Source: Clostridium sp. Marseille-P2415
Lineage (GTDB): Bacteria; Bacillota; Clostridia; Lachnospirales; Lachnospiraceae
Length of the DNA stretch: 64,000 nt
Direction: 5' to 3'
NCBI RefSeq assembly: GCF_900155545.1
Contig: NZ_LT732526.1
Location: 2,153,747 to 2,217,746, forward strand
Shown: positions 27,300 through 35,895 of the stretch, in pieces
Layout of the letters: every line of letters begins with the position of its first letter
Numbering within the stretch: position 1 is the stretch's first letter
Notes under the pieces: generated by a model
The model's input: only the letters and a program-made list of their open reading frames with translations
Told to the model about the DNA's origin: nothing
The model's database searches: none
Program-made: the position numbers and the translations under genes

Positions 27300-27335
27300 A
27301 GGCTTCCTCTCTGGTCCTAAAAATGAACCTGTTTA

Positions 27336-29168
27336 TCATTTAAACTGCAATTGGTAATTGATAACATCCTCAATCCATTTATCTTTCTCATCTTCTAACC
27401 GGTTGATTATAGAATCAGTTTCCTGTTTTATACTATCCATTGTTTTATCAATAAATTTGTCTGCACTTTCTTTTGCTTTACCTAAGGAATACGTTACCCC
27501 GTTAATAGCCGTTTCAGCCAGATCTATATTCAGATTAATCTGATCTGCCATTTTTTTCAGCTTATTATCCATAAAGGTCTTATCAAACAGTCCTTTTTGG
27601 GAATTGATCCAATACTTTGCTGGTTTAGACTGAATGATTTTATTATTTTCTACAGCCTTTTTTACTCTCTCTGCAAGTGAAAGCTTCTTAACCGCACTTA
27701 AATCCATCTGACCGTTATCTTCCACAGTGATGATTCCGCCCCGGCAACAGCCTAACACCGATTTTTTTAAAACTGCCTCTACCTTTTCTCCATCAATGTA
27801 TAATACCTTATCCGGTTCAGTAATTACCCATTCATGATAGATTTCCGGCATACATGGTTCTACTCCGCCTGATTCACTGTCATCCATGATCAAACCAGGC
27901 GCATCGGCAGAACACTCACAATCCTGCATAGCAATATTTTCCCCCGGTTTGTTGTCTTTTTTGGAAGCGACTGCTTTGTGCTGGATCATGTTTCCATGGT
28001 TCTCTATGTTTTTTAAATCTCCTAAACCACCGCAGTAAGGACACATCAGGATGGCTCCCTCCACCACAAAACTGGTATCCTCCTGATCCAGTTTAAATTT
28101 TGAAAAATCCACATGGTACATTTCTGAAAGTTTTCTGCATATGGCATCTTCTCTGCTCTTATTTACTCTGGAGTAGACTTCCTCCGCCTCAAGAACACAA
28201 TCCCAGTAATGGTCATTCCACTTAGTTGAATTACTTCCGTCTTTTGCATACAAAAGTCCAGATATTTTCTGGGCAATGGTTCTTTTCACTCCTTCCGGCA
28301 ACGCATCAATCTCATTCATCATTGAAATCTTATTTGCTATCCTGGATGGAACAAAGGTACGGTTTACTACTTTAACTTCAGATTTTAAATAGTAGTTGGG
28401 CTTATGGACATGAAAAAAATACATTTTGAAATTAAAATTTTTATCTTGCAGATCCGCATTTATATAATCTACACCGGAGTCAAAATAAATTGAATTTTTA
28501 TCAAGTCCTGTTTTAGCCAAGAGCTGGCTTACAGGATCTCTGTATTCATTAATGTTGTAAATGATACTCTTGGCATATTTTTGTTTTCCGGCTGATATTT
28601 CACTCAGGAAAGTTTGTGATTCTCCCTGTCCGTCATAAGAATATACCTTATCAATGAGACCCTCCGGCAGCAGATAGGCACAGGAAGCAGCCATATTTCC
28701 GCCTTTTGAATGACCGGCTAAAGTTATGTGATCCAACCCGGATTTTATCACGTAAGCTGCTGCTTCTTTTTGTGATGGAGTTTGGGAGGAAAAAATAGCT
28801 GCAAGATTGTCATCCCATTGACTGTCACCTGCAGTACCACGGAATACGATGGTGGGATTTACCTCATTTTCCGGATCTACAAGCGTCATGGCCCGGAAAT
28901 CGGTTTTTTCATTATTACTAAAATCTTTGATTTCCATTCGCATTAATGTATCGGAATCTTTGATTTGGTCGATGACATCCAGGAATTCTTCTTTGGTCAT
29001 TTCACCGCCGATTTTTTCTTCTACATCTAAGCTTGATACATTACTCTCCATTAAATCTACTAAATCACTCAACTTATTACTTTTTAGTTCTTCATAATTT
29101 TCATTCATAGTGGTTCCATATATTAAACTAACAAGTTTTGCTGCATCTTTATTTGTTATTTCTGCCAA
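27336..29168 (-). CDS. lipase effector with C-terminal PAAR-like domain
   Basis: A 610-residue protein starting at TTG 29168 behind AAGGAG. Residues about 90-260 form an alpha/beta-hydrolase of the Mbeg1/DUF2974 lipase type: PTIVFRGTAG (oxyanion strand), the nucleophile elbow LAGHSKGGNMA (Ser154), and a later YSYDGQGES. From about residue 370 a DUF4280/PAAR-like module begins: VVEGAILMCPYCGGLGDLKN, GENIAMQDCECS, and a second Cys/Gly unit, LGCCRGGII. A helical tail follows. The order toxin-then-PAAR is the reverse of the toxin-44 effector. Phospholipid attack at the target membrane is the likely activity. Two decayed copies of its N-terminus lie upstream, each with an immunity gene copy. Confidence 0.78.
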   Translation of the reverse strand: MAEITNKDAAKLVSLIYGTTMNENYEELKSNKLSDLVDLMESNVSSLDVEEKIGGEMTKEEFLDVIDQIKDSDTLMRMEIKDFSNNEKTDFRAMTLVDPENEVNPTIVFRGTAGDSQWDDNLAAIFSSQTPSQKEAAAYVIKSGLDHITLAGHSKGGNMAASCAYLLPEGLIDKVYSYDGQGESQTFLSEISAGKQKYAKSIIYNINEYRDPVSQLLAKTGLDKNSIYFDSGVDYINADLQDKNFNFKMYFFHVHKPNYYLKSEVKVVNRTFVPSRIANKISMMNEIDALPEGVKRTIAQKISGLLYAKDGSNSTKWNDHYWDCVLEAEEVYSRVNKSREDAICRKLSEMYHVDFSKFKLDQEDTSFVVEGAILMCPYCGGLGDLKNIENHGNMIQHKAVASKKDNKPGENIAMQDCECSADAPGLIMDDSESGGVEPCMPEIYHEWVITEPDKVLYIDGEKVEAVLKKSVLGCCRGGIITVEDNGQMDLSAVKKLSLAERVKKAVENNKIIQSKPAKYWINSQKGLFDKTFMDNKLKKMADQINLNIDLAETAINGVTYSLGKAKESADKFIDKTMDSIKQETDSIINRLEDEKDKWIEDVINYQLQFK

Positions 29169-29258
29169 ATTTTTTCTCCTTTTGTTTTGTAATCAAATTT
29201 TTTCATAAGTAAATTATTATTTATTGATCTCAGGCTTCACCTGACAGAATATATATCC

Positions 29259-30128
29259 TTAATTTCCCTTATCATTACTGTTAATTTCTATTTTAAATTT
29301 TTCTTCCTTTTCCATTGATCGAATTCGTTTGTATGATGTTTCGGTATCATCCGAATATACCGCCAAATTCTTTTTTTCTTCTCTTATCACATCAATAGAA
29401 TCAAAATCGTCTTTGTTTTCTATGACATAGTAGATAAACTTCATACTTATATTATCAATATTATCTTTAAATTCATTAAGTAGTAAAAAAGCACTTTCTT
29501 CTGATTTTTGTTCTACTGTTTTTTCACTGTTATGTGTATATATGTATATATATATTGTTGGTTGAAACCTATAACTCTTAAAATATTCCTCTATTGATGA
29601 AGCCGGAGTAACATAATTTTCAAATGTTATGTTTCCAACGGTTTCAATTGATAACTTGTATCCCTCTGGTAATACTCCGTCTAACCTATCCTTGAACCTT
29701 TTTCTTAATTCTTCTCGAAGAAATTTCCAACAATAACTGTCGCGTATTTCCTCTATGCTGCGGTCTTTTTCAGATATCGGATATACATAAACACGAAATG
29801 GGAAATCCGAGGCATCTTCTGCATAAACTTCATAATAAATAGAAGAACCATCTTCCGAAAAGGGGATGGGTGATCCTCCGCCAGTATTCTTCCAATTTGG
29901 ATTTATGTTAAACTTCTTTCCATACTTTTCTTCCAGATGTTTCTTAATTGCATTCGGATACTGATCTGTTATAACTTGTACTTTTTCTTTACCCCTTTTA
30001 TGGTAATCTCTTACCTCTTTTACAAATAAGATAACTAAAGTGAAAATGATTATACCAACAACTATTCCTGCCATTACCAGAACTTTGACCATAAATACCA
30101 CCATATTATTAATTGAATTTTTATTCAT
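29259..30128 (-). CDS. membrane-anchored immunity protein for the lipase effector
   Basis: A 289-residue protein with an N-terminal membrane helix (about 10-35, VFMVKVLVMAGIVVGIIIFTL) and a large outer domain: QYPNAIKKHLEEKYGKKFNI, GGGSPIPFSEDGSSIYYEVY, IEEIRDSYCWKFLREELRKRF, YVTPASSIEEYF. Two degenerate paralogues follow upstream (30491-30981, 31245-32087). An anchored extracytoplasmic domain fits protection against a lipase working at the membrane surface. It lies directly upstream of the effector, unlike the other immunity genes here, which lie downstream. I recognise no named family, and the pairing is inferred from the repeated co-occurrence with lipase N-terminal fragments. Confidence 0.68.
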   Translation of the reverse strand: MNKNSINNMVVFMVKVLVMAGIVVGIIIFTLVILFVKEVRDYHKRGKEKVQVITDQYPNAIKKHLEEKYGKKFNINPNWKNTGGGSPIPFSEDGSSIYYEVYAEDASDFPFRVYVYPISEKDRSIEEIRDSYCWKFLREELRKRFKDRLDGVLPEGYKLSIETVGNITFENYVTPASSIEEYFKSYRFQPTIYIYIYTHNSEKTVEQKSEESAFLLLNEFKDNIDNISMKFIYYVIENKDDFDSIDVIREEKKNLAVYSDDTETSYKRIRSMEKEEKFKIEINSNDKGN

Positions 30129-30224
30129 ATTACATTTTTTACCTTCCTTTTCTCTTAAAATTAGTACTGATTATCAATATATTTGTTCTATATATTCAGT
30201 TTAATTTTATTAAGTCCAGTTTCA

Positions 30225-30430
30225 GCTTAAAGATGGCTTATAGGAACTCTTCTTTGGCCATTTCGCCGCCAAATGTATCAGTTACATTTGAATTAAATAT
30301 ATGTTCATCCACCATTTCAACTAAATCGCTTACAGTTCCGATTTTCCCTAACTTTTCCCAATCTTGATATATGGTGCGATCATATATTAAACTGACAAGT
30401 TTTGCTCCGTCTTTATCGTTTATATTTTCA
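30225..30430 (-). pseudogene. N-terminal remnant of a lipase effector, copy 2
   Basis: The minus-strand reading contains NDKDGAKLVSLIYDRT, then IGTVSDLVEMVDEHIF and FGGEMAKEEFL. This aligns with the first about 65 residues of the lipase effector (NKDAAKLVSLIYGTT, LSDLVDLMES, GGEMTKEEFLDV). It ends in a stop after the KEEFL equivalent and lacks the hydrolase domain. Confidence 0.75.
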
Positions 30431-30490
30431 TTTTTTTCACCAACTATTCTTATTTATAATTTTTACTAAAATTAAATTCTTATCTCTACT

Positions 30491-30981
30491 CTACTTATCA
30501 TTTGTATTAATTTCTGTTTGAAATTTCTTTTCTTTTTTCATTTGATGAATCGATTCAGGATAATTGCTTCCATATATTATCAAACTTCTTTTCTCAAGCT
30601 CATTTACATCAATAAGTTGAAACTTTTCTCTATCTTCAACTAGATAATATGAAAACTTCATACTCATATTATTAGCTTTTTCTCTAAACTCATTAAGAAG
30701 CAAATAAATCTTCCGTTCTGTTTCTTTTTCAATACTCCATCATTGGCTCCTTTTGGATTAATTATAAATTTTTTACCATATTTTCCTTCCAGATGACTTT
30801 TAGCTTTATCAGAGTAACCTTCGTGTATTTGTACGTTATCAGGTTTATTTCTTAAATTATTTTTTAAATATTTTATTGTAAATAAAAGTATTATAAAAAT
30901 AATCACTCCAATTACTGCCCCAACTACCACGAGTACTTTTACCATAATTTCTACTGCATTATTAATAGAATCTTTATTCAT
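30491..30981 (-). pseudogene. degenerate lipase-immunity gene, copy 2
   Basis: The N-terminal half encodes MNKDSINNAVEIMVKVLVVV..., the membrane helix and KSHLEGKYGKKFIINPKG, clearly homologous to the intact immunity protein. The central about 110 residues are missing. The C-terminal part continues in another frame with LLNEFREKANNMSMKFSYY and ends FQTEINTNDK. An internal deletion plus frameshift is therefore present. Confidence 0.8.
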
Positions 30982-31029
30982 ATCTATAATCATCCTTCCA
31001 TAAACAATCTTTATTATGCTAGAAGGTCG

Positions 31030-31210
31030 TTACTCCGTTGATGTCTTAATTTTGATACGTCATTCTCCATAATAGAAACCATACCACTTATCTTATTACT
31101 GTAACATTCTTATTATTTTTTAAATTTGCTTCCAATCATTATATGCTGTTGTTCCATATATTAAGCTAACAAGCTTAGCTGCATCTTTATCTTTTATTTC
31201 CTCAAACTAC
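31030..31210 (-). pseudogene. N-terminal remnant of a lipase effector, copy 3
   Basis: The minus strand reads EIKDKDAAKLVSLIYGTT followed by AYNDWKQI and a stop, the same N-terminus as the lipase effector. Only about 30-50 residues are recognisable, followed by out-of-frame remains. Confidence 0.7.
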
Positions 31211-31244
31211 TTCACCTTCCTCATTTACTAACAATGCATACTCA

Positions 31245-32087
31245 TTATTTATCATCAGTATCAATCTTTATCTCAAATTTTTCATCCATATCTATAGACC
31301 AAATTGATTTCTTGTATACTTTAGGATTATCATCTTCATATACTATAAAATCTTTTCTTTCTTCATTTTCCACATCAATATACGCAAATTCTTCTTTATT
31401 TTTGTTACATAATAAATAAAATTTATACTTACGTTATTATTATTTTCTTTTAACTCTTTTAATAGCTGGGTTATATCATTTTTTACTTTTTGTTCTGCAC
31501 TTTTTTATTTTCAGATGCAAATACGCATATACTAATTCTTGGCTGAAGTTTATCTTCTATTTGCGAATCAGGAGTAACGTAATTTTCAAATGTTGTACCC
31601 CCATATATACTAACAAATACCTTATACTCCTCAGTCAATGTCTCATCAATTTTCTTTTCAATCTTTCTTCTTAACTTTTCACGCAAAAATTTCCAGCAAT
31701 AACTATCTCTTATCTCTTTTATGCTGGCATCAGACACAGATACAGGAGTAACCTCTACAATAAATGTATAATCTGGATCGTCATTTTCATATACATAATA
31801 TGTCGCTGTATAACAACCATGATAGAACGGAATTGGTGAGCCTCCATAACTGTAGTCCTTGGGATCAACAATAAATTTTTTTCCATACTTTCTCTCCAGA
31901 TAATTTTTTACAACATCAGGATACGTCATATGTATTCCTGTGTTCTTATGGTCTAACTCAGCTTCATCTCTTAATTCTTTTATAAAAAACACTATAAGTA
32001 AAAAACAATTACCCCAAATATTATAGCAAAGCCAATCATCATCTTTACCATAAATTCCACCGCTCTATTAACTAAGCTTTTATTCAT
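31245..32087 (-). pseudogene. degenerate lipase-immunity gene, copy 3
   Basis: It begins at ATG 32087 with NKSLVNRAVEFMVKMM and a membrane helix, and is then broken in a T homopolymer (near 31995-32010), where one missing T shifts the frame. The main body continues as KNYLERKYGKKFIVDP, GGSPIPFYHG and IKEIRDSYCWKFLREKLRRK. Two more frame breaks occur near 31485-31500 and 31400-31410. The C-terminal KFEIKIDTDDK matches the end of the intact copy. Nearly full length but frameshifted at least three times. Confidence 0.8.
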
Positions 32088-32115
32088 ACCTCCCCCGAAA
32101 TCCATAATTTATTTT

Positions 32116-32685
32116 TTAATCATCAGTACAAATTGCGTAGTCCAGACATGCCTTTTCCATATGTATCCCTGTAAACGGTCTTCGCAATATGCTCTCCACT
32201 ACATCAAGGTTGACAATAATCTTACGCTCTCTTATCCCAGATACCTGAAAAATCTTTCTGTTCCCTATTTTCTCCTCATCCAACACCAGTTTTTTCAGTG
32301 AATGATCCGGATAAAATTCTGTATCTTCTCCAAGGCAATCTACCTTTTCCAGTACACAAAGCCAGTAAACCTTCTGTATCTTATTGACCCTGTCGCTTAG
32401 AATGGTGCAATTACATTGCAGCCTGGTCTCATAACTGCAAAATATCATTTTTAACTGATCTGAAATCAACAAAAGAGGTATTTCAATTAAATCCGGATAG
32501 TAATTATCAACATTACCTTTCACCATAAAATTAAAGCTTCTCTCTTTAAAAGGTACATTCTGCAAATCCAGATTAATTTTCCGTCCCGGAGACCGGATAG
32601 TTTTAAACTCCTCAGGTAATCGGTCTTCATCAATAGTAACCGTATTCTTAAAGGTTTCATCTTGTGACAATACGAAGTATTCCAA
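32116..32685 (-). CDS. Imm11/DUF1629-like protein, presumed effector adaptor
   Basis: A 189-residue protein homologous to the 177-residue gene at 17815-18348: LIEIPLLLISDQLKMIFCSY corresponds to its SPVYLVSDKVKKVLDMYE, FYPDHSLKKLVLDEEKIG to FYSNGSVKRLVLDPKKVG, and NLDVVESILRRPF to SLEVVESLLRRNV. It appears to start with TTG 32685, preceded by GGGGTGAGGG. It follows the pentapeptide-repeat gene by 11 bases and precedes the lipase/immunity array. The repeated pairing suggests an adaptor role. The Imm11 resemblance is at pattern level only. Confidence 0.55.
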   Translation of the reverse strand: MEYFVLSQDETFKNTVTIDEDRLPEEFKTIRSPGRKINLDLQNVPFKERSFNFMVKGNVDNYYPDLIEIPLLLISDQLKMIFCSYETRLQCNCTILSDRVNKIQKVYWLCVLEKVDCLGEDTEFYPDHSLKKLVLDEEKIGNRKIFQVSGIRERKIIVNLDVVESILRRPFTGIHMEKACLDYAICTDD

Positions 32686-32696
32686 TCCCTCACCCC

Positions 32697-33836
32697 CTAA
32701 TCGTATATCCGGATGCCGCTTAACTGTTCTTCCGTAAGCGCCAGATGATGCAGTTCCTCCTTCTTAAACTTTGCACCAGACAATCTGGTTTCTGCAAATA
32801 CTGTATTTTTCAATATTGCTTCCCTGAAATCCGCCCCTCGAAAATCCGCTCCCGTAAAATCTGCATTTGTCAGATTTGTATTCGTAAAATCCGCTCCTAT
32901 GAGGCTAAAAATATTACAATTGAACAAATTGGGAGGTGTAATAGAAGCCATTGAATTTGTAAAGTCTCCTTCTGATAAATCACTGTCCGAAAAATCTGCG
33001 TCAAATAACAAAGCTTCCTTCCAGGATGTATTCTTCAGATCGCAATGATGGAAGCATGCTTTTAAAAAAAAGCCCCCATCAAAGTTCGAATCCGACATAT
33101 CCATGCGATAAAAATTGCTTTTCGTAAAATTTATTCCAATTAACTGAAAATTCCTTAATTTCATGTTTTCATATATCTTACTATAAAATTGAATGTTACT
33201 TTCTCTGTAATTTTCCAGAAGTTTCTGCAGTTCCTGGTTATTATCACTTAACCTCTCTGTTATATAAACCTCATCAAAGCTTCCTTTATACTCACCGGCT
33301 GTAATACAAAAATCATCCATCACCTTCAGCTTCGACAGCTTATGGATATATTTTTTTCTTATTGCAAATCTGGCTATCTCTGTTATATACCGGATAATAT
33401 ATGGAATATACTCAGTCAACATAATGTTTTTTAAGTCAGCGCCGGTAACTTCTCCTTTAAAATCTCTTAAACATTGATGTAGATTATCTTCTAATTCCCA
33501 CAGGTATTTAAATAAAACTTCAGCATCCCATTCTGTCCATATTGCATTGGAATCAAGGTAAAACTTCTCATCATATGCATAGATTTTTACTCGTCCATCC
33601 CTCTTTACGTATCTGCTCCTTAAAACACATATGCTGATACAAAAAATGTTTCTTTCCGGATACTTCCTCTGTTCTTCTTCAATCCGTTCTATTAAACGTT
33701 CAAATGACCGGCTTAATTCTTTACTCAGCGGATCCATGTTTTCACGGCAAAACCGGTCCAGTTCCATCATCTTCTCTGTCCCCTGGATAAGAACACTGCC
33801 AAAATCAAATTGCTTTAATAACTTCTCCCGTTCCAT
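32697..33836 (-). CDS. pentapeptide-repeat protein, presumed cargo adaptor
   Basis: A 379-residue protein. The N-terminal 200 residues are helical and resemble those of the other two pentapeptide proteins (KNIMLTEYIPYIIRYITEIA). The C-terminal half has many pentapeptides: FTKSNFYRMDMSDSNFDGGF, DADFSDSDLSEGDFTN, GADFTNTNLTNADFTGADFR. It ends with EELHHLALTEEQLSGIRI, the same short helix as its paralogues. It follows VgrG 1 and precedes an Imm11-like gene, mirroring 19316-17815. I infer that the pair links VgrG 1 to the lipase effector. Confidence 0.75.
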   Translation of the reverse strand: MEREKLLKQFDFGSVLIQGTEKMMELDRFCRENMDPLSKELSRSFERLIERIEEEQRKYPERNIFCISICVLRSRYVKRDGRVKIYAYDEKFYLDSNAIWTEWDAEVLFKYLWELEDNLHQCLRDFKGEVTGADLKNIMLTEYIPYIIRYITEIARFAIRKKYIHKLSKLKVMDDFCITAGEYKGSFDEVYITERLSDNNQELQKLLENYRESNIQFYSKIYENMKLRNFQLIGINFTKSNFYRMDMSDSNFDGGFFLKACFHHCDLKNTSWKEALLFDADFSDSDLSEGDFTNSMASITPPNLFNCNIFSLIGADFTNTNLTNADFTGADFRGADFREAILKNTVFAETRLSGAKFKKEELHHLALTEEQLSGIRIYD

Positions 33837-33853
33837 ATGTAATCCTCATTTCA

Positions 33854-35299
33854 TTAATTTGTATAAACTTCATTTCCTTTCAGCTCAATCACACCATCCT
33901 GACTGATATTGATCTCTCCTTTTCCTCCGCATACCATATTGATACAATCTGACGCATTCATCTTTATCTGATTACCGGCCTCTATAAAAATATCTCCGGC
34001 TGAATGAAGGATGATTTTCGAATTAGCGGAAAGAGTCAGGACTCCTTTCTGATCAAATGTTGCAACACAGGCCCCATTCGCCGATATGTTGATTTGTTCC
34101 GGAGTCCAGGCCACTTCCATCCCCTGCGGATTACGGATATACCGTCTTCTGTAGTCTGCCATCCTGTCTTTTTCCTGCGGCCCCGGCTGATATTCGCTTA
34201 CAGAACTGGAAGCATAGGCATTCTTCTCATCCGAATCAGGAAATATGATCCTTACCTTATCTCCTGTTTCCGGCATGCAATACCAGCCGCTTCCGTCTCT
34301 GGTGGCATATACGGTAGAATATGGGAACCGGCATGATTCTCCAACGCCTGTATTTGAGTCAGTATTCTGCCCACTTTGTTCCTCCTGTACCCGGACTTTC
34401 ACGATATCCCTGTTCACAGCTTCAACCTTTCCCATAACGGATTTTCCCGCTAACATCTCATTGTATGTTTTCCTTTGGTTCAGTCCTTCTTTTACGCATA
34501 ACTCATAACGATGAACCAGAACCGCATGTTCCAATACACTATGGGCTGATTTTACGCACAATTTCAATCCTTTATAAATTACTTCTTCCCCTAAATTGAG
34601 CCATTCATCCATGCAAACGGTATATGTAATATATTCAGCATCAACCGCTCTATATTCAGGAACGTCTAATGCTTTTTTATACGCTTTTAAATCTTTTTTA
34701 ATCTGATATCCGCCTTTTGAATTTTCCACATCTGTGTACAATTTCGGAGTACCAACATAATATGCCGGATGGGCAACTGTACAGTCAGCAATGATCCCCT
34801 GCTGCTTATGGGAAGCCAGACGTTTCATAAATTCCCAGTCCGTTTCCCTATACTGCATTAGAAACTGGTCTGTCTTTGTTAAATAATTATCACTTATAAC
34901 AGCATTCGCTCCTGTATATTCTGAAGCAATGGATTGAAAGATCTGTGTATATGTACCATCAGTATTATGAAATGGTCTGGTCCTTTTGGTCATGTCCAGC
35001 AAAACCGTATGAGAACAGCCCTTTACCCGAAGTACGTAAAACTCTCCCTGGTGCTTCAGTTCTGTTTCAGTGATTAATCCTCTGAATAAAATTTTTCCGT
35101 TTTTATATCTCACTATCATTTCAGTGCCAAAATTCAATTCTCTGGTATAATGACCTTTTTCCTCCTCATTGATCCTTCCCGCCACTTCAAAAAGCATATG
35201 TTCGTTTATGTTCCTGTTGATTTCTATCTCATCTATTTCTATAAAATGAACTGGTTCTGTCTTTAATTCGCCACAGCTTATAATCCCTTCACATTCCAT
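33854..35299 (-). CDS. VgrG-like spike protein 1
   Basis: A 481-residue VgrG-like protein with MQYRETDWEFMKRLASHK, an OB-fold segment CRFPYSTVYATRDGSGWYCM followed by PETGDKVRIIFPDSDE, and C-terminal strand repeats (VLTLSANSKIILHSAGDIFI). ATG 35299 has AGGAGGGGA ahead and overlaps the end of the 199-residue gene upstream by 11 bases. It is the first spike gene after the chaperone/signalling block and is followed by the pentapeptide/Imm11-like pair and the lipase module. Confidence 0.88.
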   Translation of the reverse strand: MECEGIISCGELKTEPVHFIEIDEIEINRNINEHMLFEVAGRINEEEKGHYTRELNFGTEMIVRYKNGKILFRGLITETELKHQGEFYVLRVKGCSHTVLLDMTKRTRPFHNTDGTYTQIFQSIASEYTGANAVISDNYLTKTDQFLMQYRETDWEFMKRLASHKQQGIIADCTVAHPAYYVGTPKLYTDVENSKGGYQIKKDLKAYKKALDVPEYRAVDAEYITYTVCMDEWLNLGEEVIYKGLKLCVKSAHSVLEHAVLVHRYELCVKEGLNQRKTYNEMLAGKSVMGKVEAVNRDIVKVRVQEEQSGQNTDSNTGVGESCRFPYSTVYATRDGSGWYCMPETGDKVRIIFPDSDEKNAYASSSVSEYQPGPQEKDRMADYRRRYIRNPQGMEVAWTPEQINISANGACVATFDQKGVLTLSANSKIILHSAGDIFIEAGNQIKMNASDCINMVCGGKGEINISQDGVIELKGNEVYTN

Positions 35300-35888
35300 G
35301 TTTCCCCTCCTGCCGCAATGATCCGATCATTGCATTCATTACAATTTTCCAAAATGAATAGTTACTTTCTCTCATATTAAAATCAAGGATGATTGTCCTG
35401 CTGCACATGGTAAATAAAATAATATAATCAATCTGCTTTTGCTCTGGCATTGAATGAGCAGCCGTAAAATAAAAAACTTCGATCCCGTTAACTTTTCTGC
35501 TTCCAGACTGGTCAAATTGTGTTTGCTGTTTCGACCGCAGCATTTGTTCCTGATAATATTTTTTAATGGACTCCAGATCAATGGATTCATCATAATCAAT
35601 CTCTTTAATCACCAGTGCCAGATGCTCTGACTGAGAACGAAACATAATCAGGTTTTCTTCTTTGATTTGATTTTGAATTAGATTTAAAGGAAGGCACATT
35701 GAAAATAAATCAAAAAAATCTTTGCGCTCCAAATTCAAATTTACAGCTTGATTGATTTCTTTTCGAACTCTTTCCAGCTTCTTTAATGCATTTTTTTTAA
35801 TATCCTCTGTACTTTCCTCAACCCTATCCTTTGCTTCTTCTGTCCTTTCAATACCAGCCAAGTATAAATCTATATCCATTCTTTCCAT
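35289..35888 (-). CDS. unknown cytosolic protein, DcrB/DUF1795-like layout
   Basis: About 199 residues from ATG 35888, seven bases after the stop of the Hsp70-like gene and behind GGAAGGAAG. Longer starts would lie inside that gene. The N-terminus is helical and charged (KKLERVRKEINQAV). The rest alternates strands and helices: FFDLFSMCLPLNL, LIMFRSQSEHLALVIKEIDY, KVNGIEVFYFTAAH and a final SYFWKIVMNAMIG-like helix. The layout resembles DcrB/DUF1795 chaperones of type VI effectors, which bind hydrophobic effector segments, but no motif proves it. It is coupled to VgrG 1, suggesting a spike- or cargo-related role. Confidence 0.42.
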   Translation of the reverse strand: MERMDIDLYLAGIERTEEAKDRVEESTEDIKKNALKKLERVRKEINQAVNLNLERKDFFDLFSMCLPLNLIQNQIKEENLIMFRSQSEHLALVIKEIDYDESIDLESIKKYYQEQMLRSKQQTQFDQSGSRKVNGIEVFYFTAAHSMPEQKQIDYIILFTMCSRTIILDFNMRESNYSFWKIVMNAMIGSLRQEGKHGM

Positions 35889-35895
35889 GGAATCC

